Source: Metallyticus violacea (taxonomy: Eukaryota > Arthropoda > Insecta > Mantodea > Metallyticidae). From it: 64,000 nucleotides of DNA. Made by a program: the position numbers and the translations under genes. Position 1 is the stretch's first letter; the number at the start of each line of letters is the position of its first letter. The stretch covers positions 140,965,501-141,029,500 of the forward strand of contig CM060831.1 in assembly GCA_030762175.1 (NCBI GenBank), read 5' to 3'. Of the stretch, positions 9,920 to 22,530 are shown one piece after another. The notes below the pieces were generated by a model. That model worked only from the letters and a program-made list of their open reading frames with translations. It was not told the DNA's origin and searched no databases.

Positions 9920-12900
9920 TATTCTTTTTTTCTGATAGAGAATGTTTTGTAAAAGGGTACACAAATTAAACAGGAAATAGAGAACGCTTTACTGAGCATT
10001 TTGAGAGGGAACCTAGAGTGTGAAAAGCCTACTTAAGGAGACATGGGGTTTTAAACATATTCATCACTATTACAGATTATTACAGTTAATTATTACATGT
10101 ATTTATTTAAAAATTAGTCTTTTTACATTATTTAGTTATTTTATTTACATTCTTTTTTTTACATGTTTTTGTAATTACGAGTATTTATGCACTGAGATCA
10201 CATGGAACACGAGCAGTATAAACAGATATTATATTTATAAGTACAGGTAAACAAATTGTATACAGAGTTAAAAACTATATAATTTAATATACTAACCCGC
10301 AACGCTAAAAAAAATTATTAAACTTAATATCCCGTATAATACATTAACTCTGTCCTTCAGCAAACTTTCTCGTTTTCGGAGGTTTTTCTTTTATTTTAAT
10401 CACTTGTTTGAAATTGGATTATTTGGTTGGTTTGTGTTCAAAGATTTTAGTTTTTTTTTTTAATTTTGTTTGGTTGGTAGTGAATTGCACTGCAATACTT
10501 TATAGCAATTCCCCTTTGGATAAAGGATCCCAAAAGTTCAATCATTTCTTTCTGTTAAAATAGACACTTAAAATACTGAAAATAGAAAGTAATGTAACTA
10601 AAAATATGCATTTATTAAAAGTGAAAACAGAGAGTAATATCATTCATTATTAATGAAAATTTGTATTTAAGATACTTACAATTTTATTACATAATTAAAG
10701 TACTTAAGCTTATTTTTCTTGGTTAAGATGTTTTTTCAAGGTATCAACTGTTATAGTCAGTCGCTTGTGAGAGAAAACATTTTTCGTCATAGAGGGGGAA
10801 AAAAGTTCTACTTCCACTGAAGTGATTGGTGCATATTTAAAACAAGCTATTTTGGAAGTACTCCTAACGATTACAACAGAACATTCATCTTTCTGGACAT
10901 CATGGAAATGTTGATCAAGACAAAGTAAAATAGTTTTGAATAGTCCTGGCGAATGAGAAAAAGATGTGCAGTAGTTTTTGGTTCAATCTATTTTCTGTTT
11001 ATCTCTTTTACGGAAGTAAAAGAGATAAATCAATATATATTTTTGAGAGATGAACATGCAATTTAATTTTTATAACTTGTTTCACTTGGATATATTGAAA
11101 TTCTTTATGTTCTTTTAAATGCTCAAATAATCGCATCCAAAAAAAAAGGTTTTAAACCTTAAAATAGGCAACAGAAGCCAAAATAAGCCAAAAAAAAAAA
11201 GCACGGAAATTTGTTTATTTTTATTTGACTCTTAAATATATTCATCCAGATAAAAAGGCATTTCGCTTAACTTCAGGGCTCTGGTTCTCGTGTTATTAAG
11301 TCCCTCATTTCTTGTTTGTAAAGAACTAGTATACCACATTCGTCGTTCTTCAGAAATAAACAATCTTCTTGGCGGATGATACCTGTTGTAAAATCGTTCC
11401 CAGTAAAGCGATCTCGGGCGGCGAGGGCATTGTAGGTATGCCTACCCATCGACCCTGTCACTGTCTTTGATTCATGTCACATTCTGGCATATGACAATAT
11501 AAATACGATAAGGCATAGAAACGTTATGGGCGATATGCAAACAAAACTGTGCATCACAGATTGCCTAGCCTTCAGGCTCTTCCCCACATGTTTGTCATAT
11601 CTTCTTAAGCTGGCATAAACAACCGAAAACTCTCTAGCTCAAAATGTTCAGTAGAGCATCTTCTAATTCCTTTTCAAATTTTGGTATACTTTTACTGAAA
11701 CATCCTGTTTAAACCATTCATTTCTATTATTTTATTCCTTTATGGAAATTAAAGCATGGTTATTATTTCACGCATAGCTTCTGTTGTGGAGTGCCAAATG
11801 CTTGAGTGTTCTATTATTCCGCAATAGCTGTCAAATCATTTCGGGAGTTGTCAAGCAATTCAGTTTCAATATTTGTTTAAGTTACTGCAATGCAGGAACT
11901 TGTGTGCATGCAAGGAGAATATATCTAAAGAAAATGTGTCAAGAAGTTTCCTTATTATTTCTTCTCATAAAATTTGTGCAAATATATAGGAATTTCGTCG
12001 CCCTCCTGATCTCTGCAAATTTTACACTTCTTGTAAACGTAATTCTGATACGAGCTTCGTATTTTTGTAACTTATTCTGTTTTAGAAATTAATCTTTCAT
12101 GGTTTCGTGGATAGCAATCATTTTATTTATTAATTTTCATTCTTATTCCATAATTATGTTCCCATATCTTTGAAACGAATGACTGAAAGTCTTAAAAGTA
12201 TGCTATAACTTAGGATAAAGAGGAATATTCTGAAATATATTTAAAAAGAAAGTTCAGGTGTAAGTTAGACCAACTTTGTATTGAAACTTTGGTTTTATAA
12301 TCTCACGTTTATCAATATTCAGTAGTTGTTGTTTATACAAAGAAAACTGTGAAATGTTTTAAAAATAACCTCCCAAAATACGCTGATTTTGGTTATTCTG
12401 CTCAACCAAACATTTGTTTTTTAATTCTGTGTTTTTAGGCTTAAGGCAATGTACAACTTTTGCGTTTACATCTCTCATAGCAGAAAAATTTCCCTGACTA
12501 TTACAGCTTTTGGAATATTCATTCAAGCAGTTCTTGATGCTGTATGTATAAACCTTTATAACTGCCCCTATCTTTTTATATGCCTTGTTTAGTACTCAGT
12601 CAAATGATAAAATGAGCCTTGAAGAAGAAAGATAAAAGAAATGAACCAAGGTGGTTTTCTCCTCCTCGTTTTTATTAAGTGAAAAAAGCAAAAGAAAACA
12701 CCCGAAAGAGAACTTTCTCCCACGAAGTTGACGTCAGTTTATTATTCGTCAAATGTTTCTTTTCCAGCTCACTGATTCTCTCCTTTATTGCATACGATGA
12801 TCTTGATTTGACGAGAAACTCAGCATTAAGATTTGGTTAGGGACATAAAGGCAGGTAAATTTATCTCCTTCGGCGTTCTCTGTATTTTTTTCCGTAACAA

Positions 12901-13189
12901 AGAAGTTTTCTATCGGGAGAAGAACGTCGGCAGCGAACCATTTTAAATTACGGATGGTTTTTTTTTTCACATTTATGGAAAAATAACTAATAATGCGGAG
13001 CTATTACAGAAGTCCATAGTTTGATTATTCATTTTTTTTAAAATATAAAATGACGTCTTATAATTGCTGGGGTTCATAGCATAAATGTTTTTTTTGTTTT
13101 CCTTTTAAACAAAGCCATTTGCATGTACGTTTTAAAGTGGACGCATTTTACCATGTGTTGTGTGATTAACCTCGTCAAAAAGATTGTGC
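9920..13189. other. AT-rich DNA, no gene recognised
   Basis: Long A/T runs dominate. A 62-codon minus-strand frame at 11273-11461 sits in a patch with higher GC than its surroundings, but matches no family I know. Nothing else stands out. Confidence 0.4.
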
Positions 13190-13256
13190 AGGGTGGCTCA
13201 GGTGGGAACGCTTGGACTTCATTCATGAGGGCCCAGGTTCAAACCTCTTAGGGCTT
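13190..13256 (+). mobile_element. Possible SINE head (tRNA-like)
   Basis: The string ggtggctcaggtgggaac followed about 45 bases later by aggttcaaacct resembles the A and B boxes of a tRNA-derived SINE. Its head differs from SINE A, SINE B and the fold-back family. No body or target duplication could be identified, and a T-rich stretch follows. It is only suggestive. Confidence 0.35.
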
Positions 13257-13489
13257 ACAATCTTCATATTGTTTTCTTTTTTTTTTTCTCTCCTTTTTTA
13301 TGGCCAGGTCTCCTCACTTTGAAGAGCACTGTTTGAAAAATGGCGAAATTTGAGTGAAGATTTAAGTGTTTTATCTATTTCTGCTTCTTTAATTCCTGTA
13401 TATATTAGTTTCAATGTTCAAAGTGTTACTTTATTTTTCTTCTTTATTATATATAATATTATATACAGAGCCCTCGTTTGAACGCATGT

Positions 13490-14105
13490 CCGGCTTAACG
13501 GAAATTTGCTTGGCATCGGGAAGCACGCCGTTAGCCAGCTTATGGAATATTCATAGCCCTTTAAATTTAGGCGCATAGATTTCTACAGTATAACGACACC
13601 AATTTTTTGGTTATACAAAAGCATTTCGTGTTCAAGATCAATTTTTTCTGCACTCCAATATCTGTTGTTTTGTGTCAAAATCATGCGTCACCCGTAATAT
13701 AAATTATGCGGGTCAATAGAGCGAACATTAACGTTATCCTATACCCAATTGCAAAAATTAACTCTATTCACATTATCGCGTGGTTACAATTCTTGAACTA
13801 CAGTTATCTTATGGGGTTTAATTTTCAAAGTTTAGTGGCATTCCAAGCCGAGGTTTGTGTAATTCCTGATTTCTGTGCAAGCTTTCTCAGATATTTCTTA
13901 GGATTTCGTTCTAACTTTTCTCCGATGTCATCGAGTTTTTCTTCTGTAAGTGCAAGGCGTTTAATTTTCAGTTTCTTATCAAGAACAGGCCATGTTTTCC
14001 TAAATTTATTCACAATATAAGGAATCGTTTATCTGTGTGGCGTTAATCTGCACGAACAGCACGGAATCTGTCTAAAAATCGCCGTCTCACTTCTGTACAT
14101 TTGTT
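13490..14105 (-). mobile_element. Tc1/mariner-superfamily transposase relic M9
   Basis: On the minus strand the reading shows RRRFLDRFRAVRA-like then NKFRKTWPVLDKK and LTEEKLDDIGEKLERNPKK (13825-14013). This is the N-terminal HTH region of an IS630/Tc1-type transposase, in which a loop and LAQKSG follow. After a shift, TQNNRYWSAEK and YNQKIGVV-like segments (about 13590-13680) match the central catalytic region. Stops and shifts separate the pieces, and a large internal part and the C-terminal motif are missing. No ends were identified. Confidence 0.7.
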
Positions 14106-15160
14106 GTTGTTATATAGGAATCATACATGAGGGTTCTGCGTGCTACACTATATGAACTTTTTGGCATTATAATAGCACTAACATGGTCTCACAATGTTCA
14201 ACTCCTGTATGCACAAAGACTTCGCGTCAGCACGCTGAGGGGGTAAACCGGTTATAAACAGGTCAGGCAAATCCCCGTTAAGACAGCTACGCGTCCAAAT
14301 TAAGACTCTGTTATATACAGTTGTCGATGTTACACAGTTTAAGGAGAATAAACTTCTCCTTCTCCTCCTAGACAATAGAAAAAATCTTATTAAAATTGTA
14401 TTGCGTTTTGTTTGAATTAGGTTTGCTAGCGTTTTCCTCGAGTACCATTTATGGAAAAGTCAGTTCGCCTATTTTTTAAGTTTTTAACTTTTATCTCCGA
14501 AGTAGCTTACTAAGATATCGATGGGGAAAAAAAAAATTAAAATTACGTTTCTGGACAACATTAGAAGTGAAAATGTAATGTGAGAACGGAAATATATAAT
14601 GAATGAACATTTTCGATCTCAATAGCTAGAACGCTTCAAAACTTTTTTGTGCCTCAATGTTTCTAATTTTCTTTCTCTCGAATCTGGCATTACTGCTTAA
14701 CAAGAATGGCGCAAGCGCATAACAAAGTTCTTGTTCCGGCTTCCCTAGAAAGCAATAGCGGTAAGAGGTGCGCCTTAGCAAGAGTGCAAAATAGCACATC
14801 ATCATAGGTGCATCATAGCACAAGAGTTTTGTGGGAAAACGTGTGAATTCTATGGTTTTTCATCGTGAAATTTCGACGGTATATTGGACAGATACAATGT
14901 GGCATCCGGCCATAATAAAAGGGTTGCAAAATTCAACAGACAGTGTTTATTCTATAGTCCGATGTCATCTTGATTATCTCAAATTGTTTTTCTCGTTCAT
15001 TGTCATCCGAGCACAAGAAAGCGAGGTTTCCTGACGTTTCTGCCCTGCATTCAATGCCATTCTATGGAAGACAACGATTTCTTATGCAGCATCATTAATG
15101 GCGATAGACATGGGTGTATATCAGCTCAGGATCGAAGAGAGCTTTTCATTTATTTATTCG
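14106..15160. other. Unassigned DNA
   Basis: Short frames (65-67 codons) occur, with no family motif. There is a small island of better base balance near 14690-14830. I see no gene. Confidence 0.4.
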
Positions 15161-15450
15161 GTTTATTTATGGAAGCTCTTTAACATCTCAAGTCATCAGC
15201 GTAGCGTACCATTCAATTCAGGGTGTGAAACGGCCGGTAAATTTTGCTCAGAGTTCTCTTCTTTCAGGCTTGAGGTTCTTTTTTGTGCCGTTAATGTACG
15301 ACACGGGACCCACGGCTTTACTTCCCTTCCGAAGGAAGCCCTACTTAGGATTTTTACGCCCGAAAAAATTCATCGGCCCTGGTCGGGATTGAGCCCGCGA
15401 TCTTGGGTTTAGGAGAAAAGTATGTTTACCACTACACCCCCAGGACCGAC
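15161..15450 (-). mobile_element. SINE A, near full length
   Basis: This is the minus-strand copy of SINE A. It runs from a tttatttatgg tail at the left through the ggcgtaaaaatcctaagt-type body to the tRNA-Arg-like head at the right (cgatcttgggttt, then gtagtggtaaac on the complement). It is diverged by scattered substitutions, and no target duplication is clear. The overlapping frames of 92-104 codons are a by-product of the SINE. Confidence 0.88.
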
Positions 15451-15980
15451 TCAAACAGAGATTGATATCCTTACTTATTACAACTTAGTGCAAGCCATTA
15501 GGTCTTTCACCTTTTTCCGGTATTTCTACCATCTTGAAATTTGTGCAGTCGAATTCTGAAACATACTGTGTGCATTCCAATACCCATTGCCAATTTTCAG
15601 TTTAAAATTGTATACCATAAAATAATACTTCACAATTTCCTCCAATTGATTTATCTTAATTACACGGCATTGAGTGTTTATATAAAATATGCAATTATCT
15701 TTACGTTTATTTATAGCTTTGTTTGAAATATGAAAATATGTGTTTTCAAACAGATACATACAAGATAAAAATATGAGCCTCGTACATAATAATTTGTTTA
15801 CAAATAAAACAAAACCTTAAGATGGGAGGCCTAAAGGAACGGAAGAGAGAATGATACAAGTTTAAATGGAAAGGAATACCAAAGAGTGGAAACTTTTATG
15901 TAACCATTCTTCTTCCAACATAAGAACCCAACTTAACACAAACCACTTATGTATCACCATGCGCACCTCCACCCCGCCTT
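15451..15980. other. AT-rich DNA, no gene seen
   Basis: Opposed frames of 61-77 codons cover 15526-15759 on both strands; neither shows a motif. Confidence 0.4.
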
Positions 15981-16121
15981 GTGAATAATCACTGGACGTT
16001 ACAAACCGAGGGCTTGCTGGGGCTGAAACCCCGAACGGCAGCGGAGAAAGTCGATTTCCGCCCGAAAGGTAGTGAATTAGAAAGTGTTAGTATGGAGTAG
16101 TATTCTTTTTTGTTTATGATC

Positions 16122-16152
<31 letters not shown>

Positions 16153-16487
16153 TCTTAAACTTAAACTAGCATAACCTAGATAAAGTAACATTTATTGTAT
16201 TAAGAAAAGTGTAGATAAATTATGAAAATTACGAGAATAATAGAGAAGAAAAAATATTGCAAGTGAGAAAAAAAGAAATATATAGTGGGGAATCGAATCC
16301 ATGACCTGCTAACTGGCAGTACGACACTATTTATCAACTGAGCTAACAATAATTCATGGCTAGTGAGGAAATTATTTACCTAAAGTAATCCCTACAGCTA
16401 AAATCGTATCCAATCGGCTTTCTTCGCTGCTGTTCGGGTTTTCAGTCGCAGCAAGCCGTCGGTTTGTAACGTCAAGTTGTGAATCAC
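15981..16487 (-). mobile_element. Fold-back element with internal tRNA-like sequence, copy 2
   Basis: The inverted arms are about 75 bp long (15981-16058 and 16412-16487). Both contain gacgttacaaaccg and a cggcagcggagaaag-type core, here varied as agcagcgaagaaag in the right arm. On the minus strand at about 16285-16350 is a tRNA-like module with gttagctcagttgataa (A-box-like) and ggattcgattcccc (B-box-like). An (ATT)n tract (16122-16152) sits inside the left half. The arms extend beyond those of copy 1. Confidence 0.75.
16122..16152. repeat. (ATT)n microsatellite
   Basis: About ten ATT units, seen directly, within fold-back copy 2. Confidence 0.95.
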
Positions 16488-17304
16488 GCAGGAAAATGAA
16501 TATTGACGTTTGGCCGTTAAATGATAAGCAAATTTATGTCGAAATATGTTGATGTATTAATTGAAAGTATAACCATTATTACATACGCCACTTATTACAT
16601 TTTACACAAACTCAAGCTGTGAGGAAATGTGTCCACTTGTAAATCCTCGTTTATATTTTAGGAGGAAGGGGCGTCATCATCGAAATCAGCACCCATGTTA
16701 AACAAAAATTGATGTGCAATGGTGTGGGAAATGATTTCTACCATCTACGTCCATGCGTGACGTATGTTCTTTTGCCACCTTATTGGTGTCACCAGATTGA
16801 AGTAACGGGCGGTTTAAATGTTTTATTGTTTCTGACTACGAAGTCTTTAATGAATATGCGGCACTTTTCTATTGGCCGTTATCATTAGAGCTTGCAACAC
16901 TTGGCTCTTTATTCATAACTCCACTTACAACGTCACATAATGACAATTGAAAGCTGCCAAACGGTTATCTAATGTGGATGATCAATTCTTCAAGAAAAAC
17001 TCATACCCTTTGTTGCATGACATATCTAACAGAAGCATTTGTCTTCCCAGTTCTGGTCGAGATTTTTTCTCTTCCTTATTTCCGGTGTTCGCAATACTCC
17101 ATCATGGCATACCAGTATATCAGTTAATTTTACTATGTCATTAACAGGGAGAGTAGGGTTTCTTTCATTTGCTTCTTTTTTTAAATACCATCATTTCTAT
17201 TTTTTGCACCTTTGAAAAGCTTACCTATAGAACGTCACTGCTTTTCATCTATATTTTCGCTAACCATGTTCCAATATGTAGAAGATTGTCATTTTTGACG
17301 GCTC
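16488..17304. other. Unassigned DNA
   Basis: There is no motif-bearing frame. One 65-codon frame at 16947-17144 is unremarkable. Confidence 0.4.
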
Positions 17305-17770
17305 ACTAACGTTGCCAAAAAAATGTATACTCACTTTCACAGTAGATATCTATTTAATATATTTCAAAGTTGGACTAAAAAACAACAGTAATGTGCAGTA
17401 TGATATTCTGTAAACAGATGTGACTCACATACATTATGATAGCGTTGTTACGCGACAGGTAAATCAACAATGAACAAATGAAGCCAAGATTATCGTATGA
17501 TGTTCTGTAAACATATGTGATTCACATTACCTTAGCGTTGCTACAACAAAATGAAGCCAAGATTATCGTTTCAACAGCGGAAAGTAATTTTGAAGTGGTT
17601 TTGGAAAAACGAGAATGTTGTTTAAGTTCAAAGGCAATAGGACGAAGAGGTTTCCACCGTGTTCTTCGGATCTATCTCCGTTGAACTTCTTTCTATGGGG
17701 AACTCTAAAGGAATGTTGTATACCGTGGAAAACCAGTTACACAGGCAGCACTTCGGAAAGAAATTAAAAG
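17305..17770 (+). mobile_element. Tc1/mariner-superfamily element M1, copy 2, truncated
   Basis: The left end (ttgccaaaaaaatgtata), the leader with its 97-bp duplication (17399 and 17496), the start of the transposase reading and a piece of its C-terminal catalytic region (ccgtgttcttcggatctatc, 17655 onward) all match M1 copy 1. The internal deletion differs from that of copy 1, so the two decayed independently. It ends near 17770, where a LINE relic begins, and has no right terminal repeat. Confidence 0.8.
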
Positions 17771-17774
17771 AACG

Positions 17775-18560
17775 TAAATATTTCTTAAGATATAATTTTG
17801 GTAAAATAGGCTATAAATTCCTAATAAGTAGGCCACTCTTTAAAGCCTAGCACATATCGAATTTATATGTTGATCCCATGTCAGTTTTTTTAATTTAATT
17901 GCTTATAGATTTATATATGATTGTGTTTTATATGCTTTCTTAGTGAAAGTAATAAATACTGAGAGTTTCTTCAGTTTAAACAAAACAATTAGCTTGAAAT
18001 AGATTCGTTGCTTTAGACCATTCGTTTCTGTGGTTTGTGTTTCTAATGATGTATTTTATTTGGCAAGCAGATAACCGTATCATCAGCAAATAGGATTGAA
18101 TTACTATTTATGTTAAAAATGTAAACCACTCTAATACTGCAGGGGTACATCAGTATTAATAGTCACTTTTTTTACATTATTCATCCTAGTAAAAAACTCT
18201 TTTTGTTTGATTTCTTAAATAAGAACTAATTAACCTTATATTTTATGCAGTAATTTTGTAATAAATGGGTCTTTAGACAAGTTTGTCAAACTCATAAGAT
18301 ACGCATTAATCAAAGGCTTTGGATAATCCAAAACATATAGCATATGAACTTTCATAGGCATTAAGACCTAGTATAACAGATGAGACAATTTTCTCAATTG
18401 CTTGTGTGTACTTTTTTCTGAAACGAAATTGGAATCCATAAAATAGACAACAATTGCACTTTTTCTATTATTTTTGAGAAAATGGCATGTATACAAATAG
18501 TTCTGGAGTTTTAATGCTTTAAATAGTCACCCTTCTGAAAAATAGGAATTTATTAGGCAT
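17775..18560 (-). mobile_element. LINE relic (Jockey/CR1-like reverse transcriptase), antisense
   Basis: Minus-strand readings give, in the right order, an RT N-terminal region, FQFRFRKKYTQAIEK (about 18430), LSKAFD (about 18325), LFADDTVIC (about 18075-18110; the YADD-box catalytic motif) and LTWDQHI...ICARL (about 17830-17900). This is the classic non-LTR reverse transcriptase layout, but stops and shifts are frequent. The endonuclease part is not visible. It abuts the end of M1 copy 2. Confidence 0.75.
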
Positions 18561-19159
18561 TTTTTTATGAATTTGGAAACACAAATATAATATGATGGTT
18601 GATATATTGTGTTAGATGCTTAAACTATGGGCAATAACATGGTACAATATGTTAAACCACTGTACTAATATATTTGTCTTAACATTTAGAGTACTTTAAG
18701 TTTCTTACTATTCCTAACATCTCTTTTTCTCGATTTGAACCTAAAATTATGATATAAATTCCTTAAGTTCAAGTTGCTTAATAAGTGTGGTAACTTTGTT
18801 TACATTTTGTTAATTGTATTTAACTGAATTTTAAATAATCATTAAAATCTTATATGTTAAACCATAATCACTTCGTAAAGTATTATTTCTACTTTTAATG
18901 ATTATTCACGAAGCCTTGTATTTTTGCTATGTTGTAAGGTAAGGGTGAAAGAATTGAGTTAACATTTGGAAAATCGTTTGTAAAAGTTATAATGCACTGT
19001 TTTTTTTTAATATTTTTTTTTCAACGCGATGTTGTATCTTGCTAAGCAATACAGATGTTAGTTTCAGACAAACTAACATAATTTATTTACATAGATATGG
19101 TCTCATAAGTAATTCAGTTTTTAGCAAAAATATTTGAAATGAATTCTGAAAATAAATTA
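18561..19159. other. AT-rich DNA, no gene seen
   Basis: It may include more of the antisense LINE's N-terminal side, but no motif can be read. Confidence 0.35.
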
Positions 19160-21405
19160 AATTAAACATCAAAGCAAAGGCCATTAGATTCCATAGCCTT
19201 GATCATCCCTTAAGCAAGGTTTGTTACCCCGCGACGTTCAGTTTCTGAATTTCGTTGAAAAAAATTCGGTGCTTCAATGTTTTCGAAATTTCTTCCACGC
19301 AGGAAATAAATCATGAATCGAAACAGACTTTAATCTAAAGGTGCAAGATCAGGCTAAATGCTGGGTATGGTTGTAGTTTGATCTCTTCCAATTCCTGGAT
19401 GTTTCCATGGTTGTTCGAGAGATATGGAGTATGGTATTGTCTGCTGAAAGAGAACCCTATTTCGATTAACTAATGCTGGCTATCTTTATGTCAAAACTTC
19501 ATAAACTCATTGCATTTGTTGAGAATAAATATTCGCATGACTGCAAGCCCGTTTAGATCAAACTCCCAGCGAATCACACCTGAAAAATTCCACCAAACAC
19601 ATAACATTACTCTGGAGATATTTGCGGACGATTTGGTAGTGGGGTTAATTACGAATATTGGTCTAGCGAAATCAATGGAAGTAATCGCTAAATTCTGTAA
19701 GAAATGGGGACTAAGAATAAAATATTCGAAAAAAAAACATGGCATTTAAGAATGGAAACAAGTTAGGTAATAATGAGAAATAGTACTGGAAAGTGGCAGA
19801 AATTGAGGTGGCTAATAAATTTCACTATTTGGGTATTAGGCTTATCAATAATGGACGGTGGAGGGAACAAAAATGAAATGTTCTAGCAAAAGGTAGGCTA
19901 GCTTTGAAAGCTATTACTGCCTGTGGATATAAAGTACCAGAAATGCATATAAAATGGTTGAAGCCAAAATAATGTCTGGGATAGAAATCTGGGGTAGTGA
20001 TCAGGGATTGGCTAAATGTAGACTTGATTCACAGGAATTTCTGCAAATTATGGGCCTATCAAAAAGCTCTCCAAACTGGGTTGCACAAGCTGAACTAGGT
20101 AGAATAGGGAATGAAGGAGAAATAGTGACAAGAATTTTGAAATATTGGTTTAGAACTAAGAATTTAGAAAAGACTTGTATTTTGAAACGTTGTCTAGTGA
20201 AGGGAGGAAATATTTGGGTTAGTGGAAGAAATGGGATTATAGAAAAAATTGGCATGGGTATGGGTGACATGATAAAGTAAAGAAGGAGGTTTTTGGAGAG
20301 AAATTAAACAAAGAATGATGATATGGGAAGACGGAGATATTAGGTAGTTTTAGTAGTAAAAAGTCATCGAGGGCTAATAGAGGGTTAAAGGAAATATGGG
20401 GCAGAGAGAATTATGCAGATGAAGCTGATAGGTGGACGAGGTAGGGAATTTGAAAGGAATAAGAGAAGGTATAAATATGGAGGAATGTTGATGTGTGGAA
20501 TGCAAGAGTTATTGGCATGCATTTGTGGAATGTAGAGAAACTAAAGACATGAGAGCAAGGTTTAGGATTTGGAAGAGGGATAACTTACCAATAGAGATAA
20601 GGGGAAACAAGTTGGTGAATATGAAAATAAGGCACAAAATCTTGGAGTTTAGGAATTACTTAGGTAAGGCTAAAAGAAAATGGTTGAAGAAAATAAGTAA
20701 GAAATGAGGAACCAAATCGGGTTGAAACATAGTTTAAGATGGTTTTTGATTGAGTTAATTTTTAGATGTAAGTTTCCCTGATAGTTGAGTAACCACAAGG
20801 TTGAAACTATTGGGGCCACTTGGTTACACAGGATCTCGGGAAGATTTACTAAAGTGACTATGGTTGTATTTTCTTGTATGAGTGAGTGATTGTAAAAGAG
20901 TACTGTGGAAGTTTGTTGTATTATTAAGAGGAAATAAATTCAAATTCATTCAATACTTTCAAGCCAAACCGATTTTGTTTAGCGATGACTTTGGCAGACT
21001 GACAAGGATCCATATCACTTAACAATTCTTCTGAGAAACCTGCCATCCAGGGATTTTCGATTTTACCTTACGTTGGTCTTGTTCAAGTGTTAACTCACGA
21101 AATGCAGATCTGCAGCTACTGTATGGTTTTTAAGTTTCTTAATGAGGAGATGTATGATACCAAGTTCTTATGACAAATAATTAATTTCTTTTGTGAATTT
21201 TCTCAGTATTCCCTACCTTAGATCTTCCAGGACGTGGTAAACTTCTTCATTATTGAAACGCTGGAACCATCGCTTTGCTACACTTTCACTAACAATACCT
21301 TCTCGCTCCGTTTCACAAATTCTTCAAGCAGCGGCAGCAGTTATACAATCTTGTTTCCAGTATGCTTTAGAAGGGCTCTAGTCTCAAGTTTTGTTACCTC
21401 TATTT
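19160..21405 (-). mobile_element. Mariner relic M7, interrupted by a LINE
   Basis: This is a minus-strand mariner transposase in two exon-like pieces. 20954-21405 gives the N-terminal part: VKRSE.., then SVAKRW.QRF-like HTH and QSAKVIAKQNRFGLKV at the junction. 19160-19611 gives VMLCVWWNFSGVI directly continuing that reading. It is followed by PALVNRNRVLFQQ (second catalytic Asp lost), PDLAPLD, LRGRNFENIEA and an ESNGLCF-like C-terminus. The intervening 19612-20953 is a plus-strand LINE flanked by tact at 19608-19611 and 20954-20957. The gene is full of stops and inactive. The terminal repeats were not identified. Confidence 0.85.
19612..20953 (+). mobile_element. 5'-truncated LINE inserted in mariner M7
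   Basis: It starts inside the reverse transcriptase, just before the catalytic box (LEIFADDLVV). It continues through a KFHYLGIRL motif and a long C-terminal region with a CKSYWHAFVEC zinc-knuckle-like motif (about 20501-20535), then a 3' UTR ending aaattcaaattcattcaa. A one-base A-run indel near 19730-19738 and later shifts break the frame. Strong 5' truncation and a 4-bp duplication (tact) are typical of target-primed reverse transcription. The clade (I/R1/Jockey group) cannot be settled by eye. Confidence 0.82.
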
Positions 21406-21454
21406 TATGATTGTGTAACACAACTCATGACTTATAATATGCTCAATATTATAC

Positions 21455-21455
<1 letters not shown>

Positions 21456-21522
<67 letters not shown>
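21456..21522. repeat. (AAT)n microsatellite
   Basis: About 22 AAT units just beyond the 5' side of mariner relic M7. It creates a spurious poly-Ile frame on the minus strand. Confidence 0.95.
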
Positions 21523-21523
<1 letters not shown>

Positions 21524-22530
21524 TATAAAAATATTACCACAAAAAAAAGAAAGAAAACGATTAATAACTTCCAAAACACCAAACTTAAAATAACAGAACG
21601 TAATATTTGTAGAGGAATGTAACTCAATTTGCCTACCAGTGATTTCATTTTAAAGTAATGTTCAGTAATCTTTAATGAAATGGGCAATACCTTACTTCTT
21701 GTTAGAGACATTTTTCGCAGACGATGAACTTCTTTTTCCTCTCTACTCCTACGAAATTTCACGGCATCGTTCACCGTTGATTTGACACTGATTCATTATC
21801 ACTTAATTTAGAACTGTATTACTATTTTCTTCCTCTTCAATTTCTACTTCTTTTTTATCTTCTGTCTCTTCTTCCCTCCAGGCAATCTTCACTCTTATTT
21901 GAAGAGTATTTTTGCACTCCTCCTGTCTTTTTCTCTTAGCCAATTTTAATCTTTCTCCCTTCTTCCCCCCCCCCCCATTGCCTAACTACTTTCGGGCGAA
22001 ATCAATAGACAAGCTTACTGTTTTGGCCTTCCTTTGTTTGAGAATTTTCTTCACTTTCGTCTGAGTAGAAATTAAGATGTTGAGGGACCGTCTCTTGCAT
22101 TTCCACTGGAAGGGTTGGCAGAATTCTCAGATAGGGTCGCTGATCCTTACAACATTTACATTAAATGGTTGCAGGATGCAAAACCGTTCTTCTTATTCAG
22201 TACTGAGGCAACATCGCCTATGGAGACCTGTCAGTCTGCGATAATCATGTCATTTACACATTCGCCGTTCATCTCTGTAGCCGATAGAAGAGAAACCTAT
22301 GAAAAGGAGTGTCCACGCCGCTGTTCGTAAGCCACACTCTTATGCCCTCATGGAACTGCAAACACCATCAGCGAACCATTTACTCCAACACCACGTCCGA
22401 ACGACACACCTAAGCAAGCCGTCCATGGATTCGTATGTGTCCATTTCTGTAATGCGTGTCTGTCAGCCATTGTGGCAAGCTCTTATGGTATGGACATACA
22501 CTCCGCGGAAGTTGCTTGCTTCATTTATGC
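21523..22530. other. Unassigned DNA
   Basis: A pyrimidine-rich tract (21835-21990, including a run of ten or more C) and several short frames occur. The part from 22090 is better balanced in base composition, but I recognise no protein in it. Confidence 0.35.

Noticed and set aside
19510..19749. 79-codon frame read as a LINE start
   Set aside because: Its first third is antisense mariner; the LINE begins at 19612.
21400..21774. 124-codon frame with a poly-Ile stretch
   Set aside because: It runs through the AAT microsatellite; no domain on either side.
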